A DNA stretch of 31,625 nucleotides from an uncultured Oscillospiraceae bacterium (GCA_958354085.1 CATWUX010000008.1:1-31625), one strand, 5' to 3'; shown: positions 15,225-22,728, numbered from the stretch's first letter. Notes: generated from the letters alone by a model not told the origin. Numbers and translations: made by a program.

Positions 15225-15578
15225 GACTGCGAGAAGTAGGCGTATTGTGCGCCGAAACCGACAGCACGAGACTGCACGATATGCGATGACGCGGGAGGTT
15301 GCGGCTTTTCAGCCGGTTTTTCCGCTGAGTATGTCCGATTTTAAACCGGGCGACAAGGAATACTGGTTGCGCTGGCAGACGTTTGCCGCGGCGTTCCTTT
15401 CGGGGACAAGCTCGCGGCGGAGTTGCATTGTGCTGCGGCGCAGATTCAGGACGCTGTCCCGTACCCGGAGCTTGAACCCACAAGTTTCCGGTTTTTTAAC
15501 AGCCGGGCGCGAAACACCCGGCGGTGTGTACGGTTTTGGCGTCGCCCGCCAACTACATTATTAAGGAGGCGTTTTTCA
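15225..15578 (+). promoter_or_regulatory. Long structured 5' leader of the S10 operon
   Basis: About 350 untranslated bases separate the promoter from rpsJ. The one open frame across it has no ribosome binding site and no recognisable product. The leader contains a terminator-like hairpin at 15465-15497. CAAGCTC (15407-15413) is exactly complementary to GAGCTTG (15468-15474) in the terminator's left arm, and GGGACA (15403-15408) can pair with TGTCCC (15455-15460). A hairpin GCCGGG/CCCGGC then follows at about 15502-15522. The arrangement suggests transcription attenuation, perhaps autoregulation by a ribosomal protein, but no known leader family was identified. Confidence 0.6.
15465..15497 (+). 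terminator. Attenuator-like terminator in the rpsJ leader
   Basis: CCGGAGCTTG (15465-15474) pairs with CAAGTTTCCGG (15481-15491) with one bulged T and one G-T pair. The stem closes a six-base loop and runs straight into six T residues (15492-15497), about 80 bases before the rpsJ start. As a terminator between promoter and first gene it must be conditional. Confidence 0.7.
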
Positions 15579-15890
15579 GTGGCAGTCAAAGAAAAAATCC
15601 GCATCAGAATCAAAGGGTACGATCACCAGCTGGTAGACCAGTCGGCAGAAAAGATCGTTGAGACCGCTCGCCGCACCGGCGCTCGCGTTTCCGGTCCTGT
15701 GCCGCTGCCCACCGAGAAGGAAGTTGTCACCATCCTGCGTGCTGTGCACAAGTACAAGGATTCCCGTGAACAATTCGAGACCCGCACGCACAAAAGACTC
15801 ATCGATATCCTCAGACCGTCCAACAAAACAGTTGAGGCTCTTATGGGCCTTGAACTCCCCGCCGGCGTGGAAATCGAGATCAAGCTGTAA
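15579..15890 (+). CDS. rpsJ: 30S ribosomal protein S10
   Basis: This 103-residue 30S head protein, also the NusE partner of NusB in antitermination, opens the operon. The sequence starts MAVKEKIRIRIKGYDHQLVDQSAEKIVETARRTG-like and contains SGPVPLPTEKEVVTILR and THKRLIDILRPSNKTVEALMGLELPAGVEIEIKL, all typical of S10. The GTG start at 15579 is placed by AAGGAGG (15563-15569) at nine bases and by family length; the frame is open upstream but that part is leader. A structured 144-base gap separates it from rplC. Confidence 0.97.
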   Translation: MAVKEKIRIRIKGYDHQLVDQSAEKIVETARRTGARVSGPVPLPTEKEVVTILRAVHKYKDSREQFETRTHKRLIDILRPSNKTVEALMGLELPAGVEIEIKL

Positions 15891-15932
15891 TTGCACGGCT
15901 TGCGGATTTCTCGCGGTGAGGTCATGTTGGCA

Positions 15933-15975
15933 AGCGGCTGCGCCGCTGTCCGGACAGAACTTCAGCTTCGCTGAA
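15933..15975 (+). other. Tandem hairpins in the rpsJ-rplC gap
   Basis: AGCGGC/GCCGCT (15933-15947), the palindrome TGTCCGGACA (15947-15956) and TTCAGC/GCTGAA (15961-15975) follow each other within 43 bases. None is followed by a T-tract, so they are not terminators. They may be processing or stability elements. Confidence 0.45.
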
Positions 15976-16034
15976 AAGCTGCTCCTTTCAGCCAAACGGC
16001 CGGGCGTCAACCAATAACCAAGGAGGTATAGACA

Positions 16035-16670
16035 ATGCAAAAAGGCATCATCGGCAAGAAGATCGGCATGACGCAGATCTTCGACGAAAAGGGCAACGTC
16101 GTCCCGGTCACCGTCATTGAGGCGGGTCCGTGCGTGGTTGTCCAGAAGAAGACCGTGGAGAACGATGGCTACGCCGCCGTTCAGGTCGGCTTCGGCGACA
16201 TCTCTGTCAAGAATGTTACCAAGCCTCTCAAAGGTCACTTCGAAAAATCGGACGTGGCTCCCAAAAGAACCCTGCGGGAGTTCCGCTTCGAAAACTGCGA
16301 CGCTTACAATGTCGGCGACATCGTGAAAGCGGATACCTTTGCCGTCGGCGACCGCGTGGACGTGGTCGGCACCAGCAAGGGTAAAGGCTACGCCGGCGCT
16401 ATCAAGCGCTGGAACTTCCAGCGTCTGAAGGAATCGCACGGTACCGGCCCCGTGGCTCGCCACGCCGGTTCTCTGGGCGCGTGCTCCTCTCCGTCCCGCG
16501 TTTACAAGGGAATGAAGGGTGCCGGTCATCTCGGCGCAGAGCGCGTAACCGTGCAGAATCTCGACATCGTCAAGATTGACGCGGAGAACAATCTCATCGC
16601 TGTGCGCGGCGCCGTCCCCGGCCCCCGCAACGGTATCGTGATGCTCTCTGAGAGCGTCAAGAAGGCGTAA
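16035..16670 (+). CDS. rplC: 50S ribosomal protein L3
   Basis: This 211-residue early-assembly protein binds the 3' domain of 23S rRNA and reaches towards the peptidyl transferase centre. The start MQKGIIGKKIGMTQIFDEKG, the internal GTSKGKGYAGAIKRWNF and the long loop VARHAGSLGACSSPSRVYKGMKGAGHLG are L3 hallmarks. The loop reads GACSSP where E. coli has GQNQTP, so the glutamine methylated by PrmB in E. coli is absent. AAGGAGG precedes ATG 16035. It is followed closely by rplD. Confidence 0.97.
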   Translation: MQKGIIGKKIGMTQIFDEKGNVVPVTVIEAGPCVVVQKKTVENDGYAAVQVGFGDISVKNVTKPLKGHFEKSDVAPKRTLREFRFENCDAYNVGDIVKADTFAVGDRVDVVGTSKGKGYAGAIKRWNFQRLKESHGTGPVARHAGSLGACSSPSRVYKGMKGAGHLGAERVTVQNLDIVKIDAENNLIAVRGAVPGPRNGIVMLSESVKKA

Positions 16671-16687
16671 GGGAAGGAGGAATTCGA

Positions 16688-17311
16688 ATGCCTACAGTAT
16701 CGACTTTTGATATGACCGGCAAGCAGACCGGCAGCATGGAGCTGAATGCCGACATCTTCGGCATCACCCCCAACGCGGCGGTTATGCACAGCGCGGTCGT
16801 GAATTACCTGGCCAATCAGCGTCAGGGTACGCAGTCCACTCTTACCCGCGCGCAGGTGCGCGGCGGCGGCAAAAAGCCGTGGAGACAAAAAGGTACCGGC
16901 CACGCCCGTCAGGGCTCCATTCGCGCTCCCCAGTGGACGCACGGCGGTATCGTGTTCGGCCCCAAGCCCCGCGATTTCAGCTATGTGCTGCCCAAGAAGA
17001 TGCGCCGTCTGGCTCTGAAATCGGCGTTCTCCTCCAAGGTTGCCGCCGGCGAAATGCTGGTTCTGGACAGCCTGTCGGTGGATGAGTTCAAAACCAAGGT
17101 GATCGCTTCCATGCTGAATGCGCTGGAGGCAAACGGCAAGGTGCTGCTGGTGCTGTCGGAGAAAAACGACAAAGCCATCAAATCCGCCGCCAACATCCCC
17201 GGCGTGAAAACCGCGCTGGTCAACACCTTGAATGTGTATGACATCCTCAACGCCGATAAATTTATCGTCGTCAAGGACGCTGTTGCTCAACTCGAGGAGG
17301 TGTACAAATAA
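16688..17311 (+). CDS. rplD: 50S ribosomal protein L4
   Basis: This 207-residue protein has a globular body, and an extended loop that lines the peptide exit tunnel is visible as RGGGKKPWRQKGTGHARQGSIRAPQWTHGG (about residues 58-87). In E. coli L4 also represses its own S10 operon; whether the leader here responds to L4 cannot be told from sequence. GGAAGGAGG precedes ATG 16688, and the stop codon TAA overlaps the rplW ATG by one base, indicating coupled translation. Confidence 0.97.
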   Translation: MPTVSTFDMTGKQTGSMELNADIFGITPNAAVMHSAVVNYLANQRQGTQSTLTRAQVRGGGKKPWRQKGTGHARQGSIRAPQWTHGGIVFGPKPRDFSYVLPKKMRRLALKSAFSSKVAAGEMLVLDSLSVDEFKTKVIASMLNALEANGKVLLVLSEKNDKAIKSAANIPGVKTALVNTLNVYDILNADKFIVVKDAVAQLEEVYK

Positions 17312-17601
17312 TGAACGCTCGTGACATTATTCTGGCACCGGTCATCACCGAGAAATCGGTCGCCGGTCTGGCTGAAAAGAAGTACACCTTTAAAGTGGCA
17401 AAGGGCGCCAACAAGATCGAGATCGGTCAAGCGGTCAAAGAGATTTTCGGCGTGGATGTTGAAAAGGTAAACACCATCAGCATGAAGGGCCGCAAGCGCC
17501 GTATGGGCCGTCACGAAGGCTATACGCCCTCCTGGAAAAAGGCGGTCGTTACCCTGACGAAGGACTCCAAGACCATCGAATTCTTCGACGGTATGTTCTA
17601 A
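17311..17601 (+). CDS. rplW: 50S ribosomal protein L23
   Basis: This 96-residue protein sits at the tunnel exit and is the docking site for trigger factor and SRP. It begins MNARDIILAPVITEKSVAGL and contains YTFKVAKGANKIEIGQAVKEIFGVDVEKVNT and the basic MKGRKRRMGRHEGYTPSWKKAVVTL, all standard L23 features. ATG overlaps the rplD stop (TAATG) and the ribosome binding site GAGGAGG lies inside the rplD end. A hairpin-filled gap of 110 bases follows. Confidence 0.97.
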   Translation: MNARDIILAPVITEKSVAGLAEKKYTFKVAKGANKIEIGQAVKEIFGVDVEKVNTISMKGRKRRMGRHEGYTPSWKKAVVTLTKDSKTIEFFDGMF

Positions 17602-17606
17602 GCATC

Positions 17607-17646
17607 CCCTTTTATCTGTGTATAAAAGGGAGGCGGGACCCCCCGC
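17607..17646 (+). other. Two hairpins in the rplW-rplB gap
   Basis: CCCTTTTAT/ATAAAAGGG (17607-17615 with 17622-17630), a perfect 9-bp stem, is followed by GCGGG/CCCGC (17633-17646). There is no T-tract, so read-through is expected. Their role is unknown. Confidence 0.5.
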
Positions 17647-17711
17647 TGGGCAGATTATGGGACGCGCAAGCCCGCGCCCCGCAAAGCCAAAAATTAGGAG
17701 AGTGAATCGGA

Positions 17712-18545
17712 ATGCCTACTAAGATTTATAAGCCGACGACTCCCGGACGCCGCGGCATGTCGGTCATCGACTACAGCGTGCTGTCTAAGGTAGCGCCGGA
17801 AAAGAGCCTGCTGGCTCCCATGAACAAAAGCGCCGGCCGCAATAGCTACGGCCGTATCACCATCCGTCATCGCGGCGGCGGAAATCGCCGGAAATACCGC
17901 ATCATCGACTTCAAGCGCAACAAGCTGGATGTTCCCGCGACCGTTCTGTCGCTGGAATACGACCCGAACCGCAGCGCCCACATCGCTCTCGTCCAGTACG
18001 AGGACGGCGAGAAGCGCTATATCGTGGCTCCCCAGGGCTTGCAGGTCGGCGACGTTGTTTCCTCCGGCGCCGAAGTCGACATCAAGGCCGGCAACGCTCT
18101 GCCGCTGGCAAGCATCCCGACCGGTACCTTCATCCACAACGTGGAGCTGTATCCGGGCAAGGGTGCGCAGCTGGCCCGCAGCGCCGGCACGATGGCGCAG
18201 CTGATGGGCAAAGAGAACAACATGGCTCTCGTTCGTTTGCCTTCCGGTGAGATGCGGTATGTTCCGCTGAACTGCATGGCCACGATCGGCCAGGTCGGCA
18301 ATGTGGAACACGAAAATGTCAAGATCGGTAAAGCCGGCCGTAAGCGTCACATGGGCTGGCGTCCGACGGTTCGCGGTTCGGTCATGAACCCCTGCGATCA
18401 CCCGCACGGTGGTGGTGAGGGCAAATCCCCGATCGGTCGTCCCGGCCCGGTCACCCCGTGGGGTAAACCGGCTCTGGGCTACAAGACCCGCGCCACGCAT
18501 AACCGCTCTGACAAGTTCATTGTCAAACGCCGTAACGCGAAGTAA
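17712..18545 (+). CDS. rplB: 50S ribosomal protein L2
   Basis: This 277-residue protein is one of the most conserved and is needed for subunit association and peptidyl transferase assembly. It contains YGRITIRHRGGGNRRKYRIIDF (about 51-72), the OB-fold and SH3-like RNA-binding domains, and the C-terminal loop RPTVRGSVMNPCDHPHGGGEG with the conserved histidines near the catalytic centre. TAGGAGAG upstream of ATG 17712 is the ribosome binding site. Translation continues to rpsS after 20 bases. Confidence 0.98.
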   Translation: MPTKIYKPTTPGRRGMSVIDYSVLSKVAPEKSLLAPMNKSAGRNSYGRITIRHRGGGNRRKYRIIDFKRNKLDVPATVLSLEYDPNRSAHIALVQYEDGEKRYIVAPQGLQVGDVVSSGAEVDIKAGNALPLASIPTGTFIHNVELYPGKGAQLARSAGTMAQLMGKENNMALVRLPSGEMRYVPLNCMATIGQVGNVEHENVKIGKAGRKRHMGWRPTVRGSVMNPCDHPHGGGEGKSPIGRPGPVTPWGKPALGYKTRATHNRSDKFIVKRRNAK

Positions 18546-18565
18546 ACGAAAGGAGATTCAGATTT

Positions 18566-18838
18566 ATGGGTAGAAGCGTAAAGAAGGGTCCTTTCGTACA
18601 GCCTGTGTTGCTGAAAAGGATTCAAGAAATGAACAAATCCGGCGAGAAGCGCATCCTGAAAACTTGGAGCCGCTCCTCCACGATTTTCCCGGATTTTGTC
18701 GGACACACCTTCGCGGTTCATGACGGCCGCAAGCACGTGCCGGTGTACGTCACCGAGGACATGGTGGGTCATAAGCTGGGCGAGTTCGCCCCCACGCGTA
18801 CGTTCAAAGGTCACGTCGGCTCGAAGAGCTCGAAATAA
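18566..18838 (+). CDS. rpsS: 30S ribosomal protein S19
   Basis: This 90-residue 30S head protein pairs with S13 near the decoding region. It begins MGRSVKKGPFVQPVLLKRI and contains RSSTIFPDFVGHTFAVHDGR, HVPVYVTEDMVGHKLGEF and the end TRTFKGH, which are standard S19 segments. AAAGGAG upstream of ATG 18566 is a strong ribosome binding site. Confidence 0.97.
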   Translation: MGRSVKKGPFVQPVLLKRIQEMNKSGEKRILKTWSRSSTIFPDFVGHTFAVHDGRKHVPVYVTEDMVGHKLGEFAPTRTFKGHVGSKSSK

Positions 18839-18861
18839 GCGGTTGAAAGGAGAGAAACGCC

Positions 18862-19197
18862 ATGGAAGCAAGGGCGCAGGTAACACACGTCCGTATTTCC
18901 CCTCGCAAAGTCAAAATCGTTCTCGACCTCATCCGCAATAAACCGGTTGATGTCGCTATGGCGATTGTAAAGCACACCCCGAAAGCCGCTTGCGAGCCGC
19001 TGGAAAAGCTGCTCAAATCCGCGGTTGCCAATGCGGAGAACAACTTCAACCTCGATCGTAAAGATCTGGTTGTCGCCGAGTGCTTCGTTTGCCCCGGCCC
19101 CATCCTCAAGAGAGTTCGTCCGAGAGCCCAGGGTCGTGCGTTCCGCATCGAAAAAAGAACTTCACACATCACCCTTGTGCTCAAAGAAGCAGAATAA
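18862..19197 (+). CDS. rplV: 50S ribosomal protein L22
   Basis: This 111-residue protein has a long hairpin that lines the exit tunnel opposite L4. It starts MEARAQVTHVRISPRKVKIVLDLIR and contains ANAENNFNLDRKDLVVAE and the tunnel-loop PRAQGRAFRIEKRTSHITLVL. AAAGGAG precedes ATG 18862. The tip reads RAQGRAFRIEKRTSH, the normal wording, with no insertion of the kind seen in macrolide-resistant mutants. Confidence 0.97.
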   Translation: MEARAQVTHVRISPRKVKIVLDLIRNKPVDVAMAIVKHTPKAACEPLEKLLKSAVANAENNFNLDRKDLVVAECFVCPGPILKRVRPRAQGRAFRIEKRTSHITLVLKEAE

Positions 19198-19215
19198 TCG
19201 AGGAGGAGGTATATT

Positions 19216-19881
19216 ATGGGACAGAAAGTTAATCCCCACGGTCTGCGCGTAGGCGTGATTAAAGATTGGGATTCCCGTTGGTTCGTCAAAGACAACGAGT
19301 TCGGCGACACCATCGTGGCTGACTACAATCTGCGTAAATATCTGAAGAAAACCCTGTACGCTGCCGGCGTACCGAAGATCGAGATCGAGCGTGACGCTTC
19401 CCGCGTCCGTGTGCACATTCACTGTGCAAAGCCCGGTATCGTGATCGGTAAGGGCGGCGCGGAAATCGAGAAGCTGCGTCTGGCTTGCGAGAAAATCCTC
19501 GGCAAGCCCACCCTCATCAACATCGTCGAGGTTCGCAACCCCGATGTGGATGCGCAGCTCGTGGCCGAGAATATCGCGGCACAGCTCGAAAAGCGTATTT
19601 CCTTCCGCCGTGCGATGAAGCAGGCCATCGGCCGTGCGATGAAGCTGGGCGCGAAGGGTATCAAAACACAGGTGTCCGGCCGTCTGGGCGGCGCCGAAAT
19701 TGCTCGTACCGAGCAGTATCATGAGGGCACCATTCCGCTGCAGACGCTGCGCGCGGACATCGATTATGGCTTCGCTGAGGCGCACACCACCTACGGCCGG
19801 ATCGGCGTGAAAACGTGGATCTACCGCGGAGAGGTTCTTGCCGGCGCTGCCAAACCCCGCCGGGAAGGAGGCCGCAAGTAA
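19216..19881 (+). CDS. rpsC: 30S ribosomal protein S3
   Basis: This 221-residue protein lies at the mRNA entry channel and has helicase activity with S4. The start MGQKVNPHGLRVGVIKDWDSRWF, the type II KH domain with PGIVIGKGGAEIEKLR (GKGG loop), and the C-terminal AHTTYGRIGVKTWIYRGEVL are typical. GAGGAGG precedes ATG 19216. The TAA stop overlaps the rplP ATG by one base (TAATG). Confidence 0.98.
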   Translation: MGQKVNPHGLRVGVIKDWDSRWFVKDNEFGDTIVADYNLRKYLKKTLYAAGVPKIEIERDASRVRVHIHCAKPGIVIGKGGAEIEKLRLACEKILGKPTLINIVEVRNPDVDAQLVAENIAAQLEKRISFRRAMKQAIGRAMKLGAKGIKTQVSGRLGGAEIARTEQYHEGTIPLQTLRADIDYGFAEAHTTYGRIGVKTWIYRGEVLAGAAKPRREGGRK

Positions 19882-20318
19882 TGCTGTTGCCTAAGAGAGT
19901 AAAATACCGCCGCGTGCACAGAGGCCGCCTCACCGGTAAGGCCATGCGCGGCACAGAAGTAAACTACGGTGATTATGGTCTGGTCGCTCTCGAGCCCGCC
20001 TGGATCACCTCCAACCAGATCGAAGCCGCCCGTATCGCCATGACGCGTTACATCAAGCGTGGCGGTCAGGTTTGGATCAAAATCTTCCCCGACAAGCCGA
20101 TCACCGAGAAACCCGCCGAGACCCGCATGGGTTCCGGTAAAGGTTCTCCCGAGTATTGGGTGGCTGTGGTGAAACCCGGCCGCGTAATGTTCGAGATCGC
20201 GGGCGTCGACGAAGAAACCGCTCGTGAAGCGATGCGACTTGCAGCAAACAAGCTGCCCATCAAGTGCAAATTTGTGAGCAAGGCCGCCGGCCTGGAAGAA
20301 ACGGATGGTGAGCAGTAA
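19881..20318 (+). CDS. rplP: 50S ribosomal protein L16
   Basis: This 145-residue protein helps shape the A and P sites. It begins MLLPKRVKYRRVHRGRLTGK and contains RYIKRGGQVWIKIFPDKPIT, the loop ETRMGSGKGSPEYWVAVVKPG that reaches the tRNA and LPIKCKFV near the end. The start at 19881 was preferred over upstream codons because it overlaps the rpsC stop and gives the standard L16 N-terminus; GGAAGGAGG lies in the rpsC end. Its stop overlaps rpmC in the same way. Confidence 0.97.
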   Translation: MLLPKRVKYRRVHRGRLTGKAMRGTEVNYGDYGLVALEPAWITSNQIEAARIAMTRYIKRGGQVWIKIFPDKPITEKPAETRMGSGKGSPEYWVAVVKPGRVMFEIAGVDEETAREAMRLAANKLPIKCKFVSKAAGLEETDGEQ

Positions 20319-20533
20319 TGAAGGCCCAAGAGATTGCAAAAATCAGAGAACTTAACGATACCGAGTTGCAGACCCGGCTCAAAGACCTGAAGCAAGAGCT
20401 GTTCCACCTGCGCTTCCAGAACGCGATCAATCAGCTCGACAATCCGATGCGTCTGAAGGCCGTTAAGAAGGAAATCGCCATTGTCAAAACGATCATGCGC
20501 GAGAACGAGCTCAAGAACGGCGTGCAGGCGTGA
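20318..20533 (+). CDS. rpmC: 50S ribosomal protein L29
   Basis: This is a 71-residue two-helix protein near the tunnel exit beside L23. It contains MKAQEIAKIRELNDTELQTR, LKQELFHLRFQNAINQLDNPMRLKAVKKEIAIVKTIMRE, the usual antiparallel helical hairpin. ATG overlaps the rplP stop by one base, so translation is probably coupled. rpsQ follows after 18 bases. Confidence 0.96.
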   Translation: MKAQEIAKIRELNDTELQTRLKDLKQELFHLRFQNAINQLDNPMRLKAVKKEIAIVKTIMRENELKNGVQA

Positions 20534-20551
20534 CGGAAGGAGGAGTAAATT

Positions 20552-20809
20552 GTGAGCGATCGGAATCTTAGAAAGACCCGGACCGGTATGGTCGTCAGCG
20601 ACAAGATGGACAAAACCATCGTTGTGGCTATCGAGGACAATGTCCGTCATCCGCTGTACAAGAAGATTGTGAAGCGTACCGTAAAGCTGAAAGCGCACGA
20701 TGAAAATAACGTGTGTGGCGTGGGCGACCGCGTGACCGTTATGGAGACCCGTCCGCTGTCCAAGGATAAGCGCTGGCGTTTGGTCGAAATCGTCGAGAAA
20801 GCGAAATAA
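20552..20809 (+). CDS. rpsQ: 30S ribosomal protein S17
   Basis: This 85-residue OB-fold protein is a primary binder of 16S rRNA 5' domain. It contains RKTRTGMVVSDKMDKTIVVAIE, HPLYKKIVKRTVKLKAHDE and GDRVTVMETRPLSKDKRWRLVEIVEKAK, the standard S17 pattern. The start is GTG at 20552, placed by GGAGGAG eight or so bases upstream. Confidence 0.97.
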   Translation: MSDRNLRKTRTGMVVSDKMDKTIVVAIEDNVRHPLYKKIVKRTVKLKAHDENNVCGVGDRVTVMETRPLSKDKRWRLVEIVEKAK

Positions 20810-20842
20810 TTTCGTCGGTAATCCCGAAAGGAGGAACAAACT

Positions 20843-21211
20843 GTGGTACAACAGCAGACCTACCTCAAAGTTGCCGACAACACCGGCGCAAAGGAGCTTA
20901 TGTGCATCCGCGTCCTCGGTGGTTCCGGCAGAAGGTATGCGAATATTGGCGACGTCGTGGTTGCTTCTGTTAAGAAAGCAGCACCCGGCGGCGTTGTAAA
21001 AAAAGGCGACGTTGTGAAAGCCGTCGTCGTTCGTTCGGTGAGAGGCGTTCGTCGTGAGGACGGCACCTACATCCGTTTCGATGAGAATGCAGCCGTCATC
21101 ATCCGTGATGACAAAAACCCGCGTGGCACGCGTATCTTTGGGCCGGTGGCCCGTGAGCTGCGCGAAAAGGATTATCTCAAGATCCTGAGCCTCGCTCCCG
21201 AAGTACTGTAA
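20843..21211 (+). CDS. rplN: 50S ribosomal protein L14
   Basis: This 122-residue protein lies at the subunit interface and is the docking site of silencing factor RsfS. It begins MVQQQTYLKVADNTGAKELMCIRVLGG and contains GDVVVASVKKAAPGG, KAVVVRSVRGVRREDGTYIRFDENAAVII and the end LREKDYLKILSLAPEVL. The start is GTG at 20843 after AAAGGAGG. The stop TAA is immediately followed by the rplX ribosome binding site. Confidence 0.97.
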   Translation: MVQQQTYLKVADNTGAKELMCIRVLGGSGRRYANIGDVVVASVKKAAPGGVVKKGDVVKAVVVRSVRGVRREDGTYIRFDENAAVIIRDDKNPRGTRIFGPVARELREKDYLKILSLAPEVL

Positions 21212-21225
21212 TGGAGGTGTCGAAA

Positions 21226-21546
21226 TTGAGTAACAAACTGCATGTGAAAAAGGACGATACCGTCCTGATCATCAGCGGCGACGACCGCGGCAAGAAGGGC
21301 AAAGTCCTGGAAGTCAGCCCCAAAGAGGGTAAGGTCATCGTCGAGGGCCGTAACATGGTCAAAAAGCACGTGAAGCCCCGTAAAATGGGCGACGCCGGCG
21401 GCATCATCGAAGCCGAAGGCGCAATGTACGTGTCCAAGGTTCAGGTCATCTGCCCTCATTGCAACAAGCCGGCACGCGTCGGCCATAAGAAATTCGCCGA
21501 TGGCACCAAATCCCGCATTTGCAAGCGTTGCGGCGAAGCACTGTAA
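21226..21546 (+). CDS. rplX: 50S ribosomal protein L24
   Basis: This 106-residue assembly-initiator protein has a KOW motif in DTVLIISGDDRGKKGKVLEV (11-30) and the zinc-ribbon C-terminal extension found in many bacteria, C76-P-H-C79 and C99-K-R-C102. I chose the TTG at 21226 because GGAGGTG (21213-21219) lies six bases before it. An in-frame ATG at 21211 overlaps the rplN stop and would add five residues, but it has no ribosome binding site in front. The two starts cannot be separated with certainty. Confidence 0.93.
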   Translation: MSNKLHVKKDDTVLIISGDDRGKKGKVLEVSPKEGKVIVEGRNMVKKHVKPRKMGDAGGIIEAEGAMYVSKVQVICPHCNKPARVGHKKFADGTKSRICKRCGEAL

Positions 21547-21563
21547 GGAGGTAAGCAGCGAAA

Positions 21564-22103
21564 ATGGCCAGAATGAAGGATTTTTATAAGAGCGATGTCG
21601 CTCCCGCGCTGATGAAAAAATTCGGCTACAAGAGCGTCATGCAGATTCCGAAGCTGGATAAGATCGTTATCAACGTTGGCTGCGGCGAAGCCCGTGACAA
21701 CTCCAAAGTGATCGACGCTATCCTGAATGACCTGTCCGCGATCACCGGTCAGCGTCCCGTCGTCTGCAAGGCGAGAAAATCCGTCGCGAACTTCAAGCTT
21801 CGCGAAGGCATGAACATCGGCGCAAAGGTTACCCTGCGCGGCGATCGTATGTATGAATTCCTGGATCGTCTGTTCAATGTTGCACTGCCCCGCGTCCGCG
21901 ACTTCCGCGGTATCAACCCCAACTCGTTTGACGGTCGCGGCAACTACAACATGGGACTCAAGGAACAGCTGATTTTCCCGGAAATCGAGTACGATAAGAT
22001 CGATAAGGTTCGCGGCATGGACATCTGCTTCGTGACCACGGCCAACACCGACGAAGAAGCACGCGAGCTGCTCACGATGATGGGCGCTCCGTTCGCGAAA
22101 TAA
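21564..22103 (+). CDS. rplE: 50S ribosomal protein L5
   Basis: This 179-residue protein binds 5S rRNA and contacts P-site tRNA. It contains KKFGYKSVMQIPKLDKIVINVGCGEA, ARKSVANFKLREGMNIGAKVTLRGDRMYEFLDRL and RDFRGINPNSFDGRGNYNMGLKEQLIFPEIEYDKID, all standard for L5. AAGGAGG lies upstream of ATG 21564. It is followed after 12 bases by the zinc-type S14 gene. Confidence 0.97.
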   Translation: MARMKDFYKSDVAPALMKKFGYKSVMQIPKLDKIVINVGCGEARDNSKVIDAILNDLSAITGQRPVVCKARKSVANFKLREGMNIGAKVTLRGDRMYEFLDRLFNVALPRVRDFRGINPNSFDGRGNYNMGLKEQLIFPEIEYDKIDKVRGMDICFVTTANTDEEARELLTMMGAPFAK

Positions 22104-22115
22104 GGAGGGGACACT

Positions 22116-22301
22116 GTGGCAAAGACATCTATGAAGGTTAAGCAGCAACGGGCGCCGAAGTTTTCCACCCGTGCATACAACCGTTGCAAGATCTGCGGCC
22201 GTCCTCACGCCTATTTGCGGAGATACGGCATCTGCCGTATCTGCTTCCGGGAGCTTGCCTATAAAGGTGAGATCCCCGGCGTGAAGAAAGCCAGTTGGTA
22301 A
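22116..22301 (+). CDS. rpsN: 30S ribosomal protein S14, zinc-binding short form (type Z)
   Basis: This 61-residue protein is the short, zinc-binding S14 class, with cysteines C24, C27, C40 and C43 in NRCKICGRPHAYLRRYGICRICFRELAYKGEIPGVKKASW. It is a 30S head protein. The GTG start at 22116 follows GGAGGGG. The presence of the C+ form in the main operon means that zinc limitation would need a separate C- copy if one exists; none is in this window. Confidence 0.97.
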   Translation: MAKTSMKVKQQRAPKFSTRAYNRCKICGRPHAYLRRYGICRICFRELAYKGEIPGVKKASW

Positions 22302-22326
22302 GCAATAGCTAAAGGAGGTTGACGGA

Positions 22327-22728
22327 ATGCAAATCACCGATACTATCGCCGATATGCTGACGAGAATCCGCAACGCAAACTCGGCCAAGCATGACTCGGT
22401 GGATATCCCCGCTTCCAACATGAAGAAGGCTATTGCCCAGATTCTTGTTGACGAGGGATACGTTAAAAATTATCAGGTTATCGAAGATGGCAAGCAGGGC
22501 ATCATCCGCATCACCTTGAAGTACCAGGGCCCGTCCAAGTCCCCGGTTCTGATGGGGCTGCGCCGTGTGTCCAAGCCCGGCCTGCGCATCTATTCCAGCA
22601 GCGAGGATATGCCGAAGGTCATGAAGGGCATCGGCACCGCCATTGTTTCCACGTCTCAGGGCGTCATGACTGACAAAAAAGCCCGCAAAGAGCACGTGGG
22701 CGGCGAAGTCCTGGCATTCATTTGGTAA
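22327..22728 (+). CDS. rpsH: 30S ribosomal protein S8
   Basis: This 133-residue protein binds helix 21 of 16S rRNA; in E. coli S8 also represses the spc operon. It contains MQITDTIADMLTRIRNANSAKHDSVDIPASNMKKAIAQIL-type sequence, the loop GLRRVSKPGLRIYSSSEDMPKVMKGIGTAIVSTSQGVMTDKKAR, and ends GGEVLAFIW. AAAGGAGG precedes ATG 22327. Confidence 0.97.
   Translation: MQITDTIADMLTRIRNANSAKHDSVDIPASNMKKAIAQILVDEGYVKNYQVIEDGKQGIIRITLKYQGPSKSPVLMGLRRVSKPGLRIYSSSEDMPKVMKGIGTAIVSTSQGVMTDKKARKEHVGGEVLAFIW

Noticed and set aside
15223..15564. Open frame of 113 codons in the S10 leader
   Set aside because: No ribosome binding site and no recognisable protein. The region instead shows promoter-leader-terminator structure.
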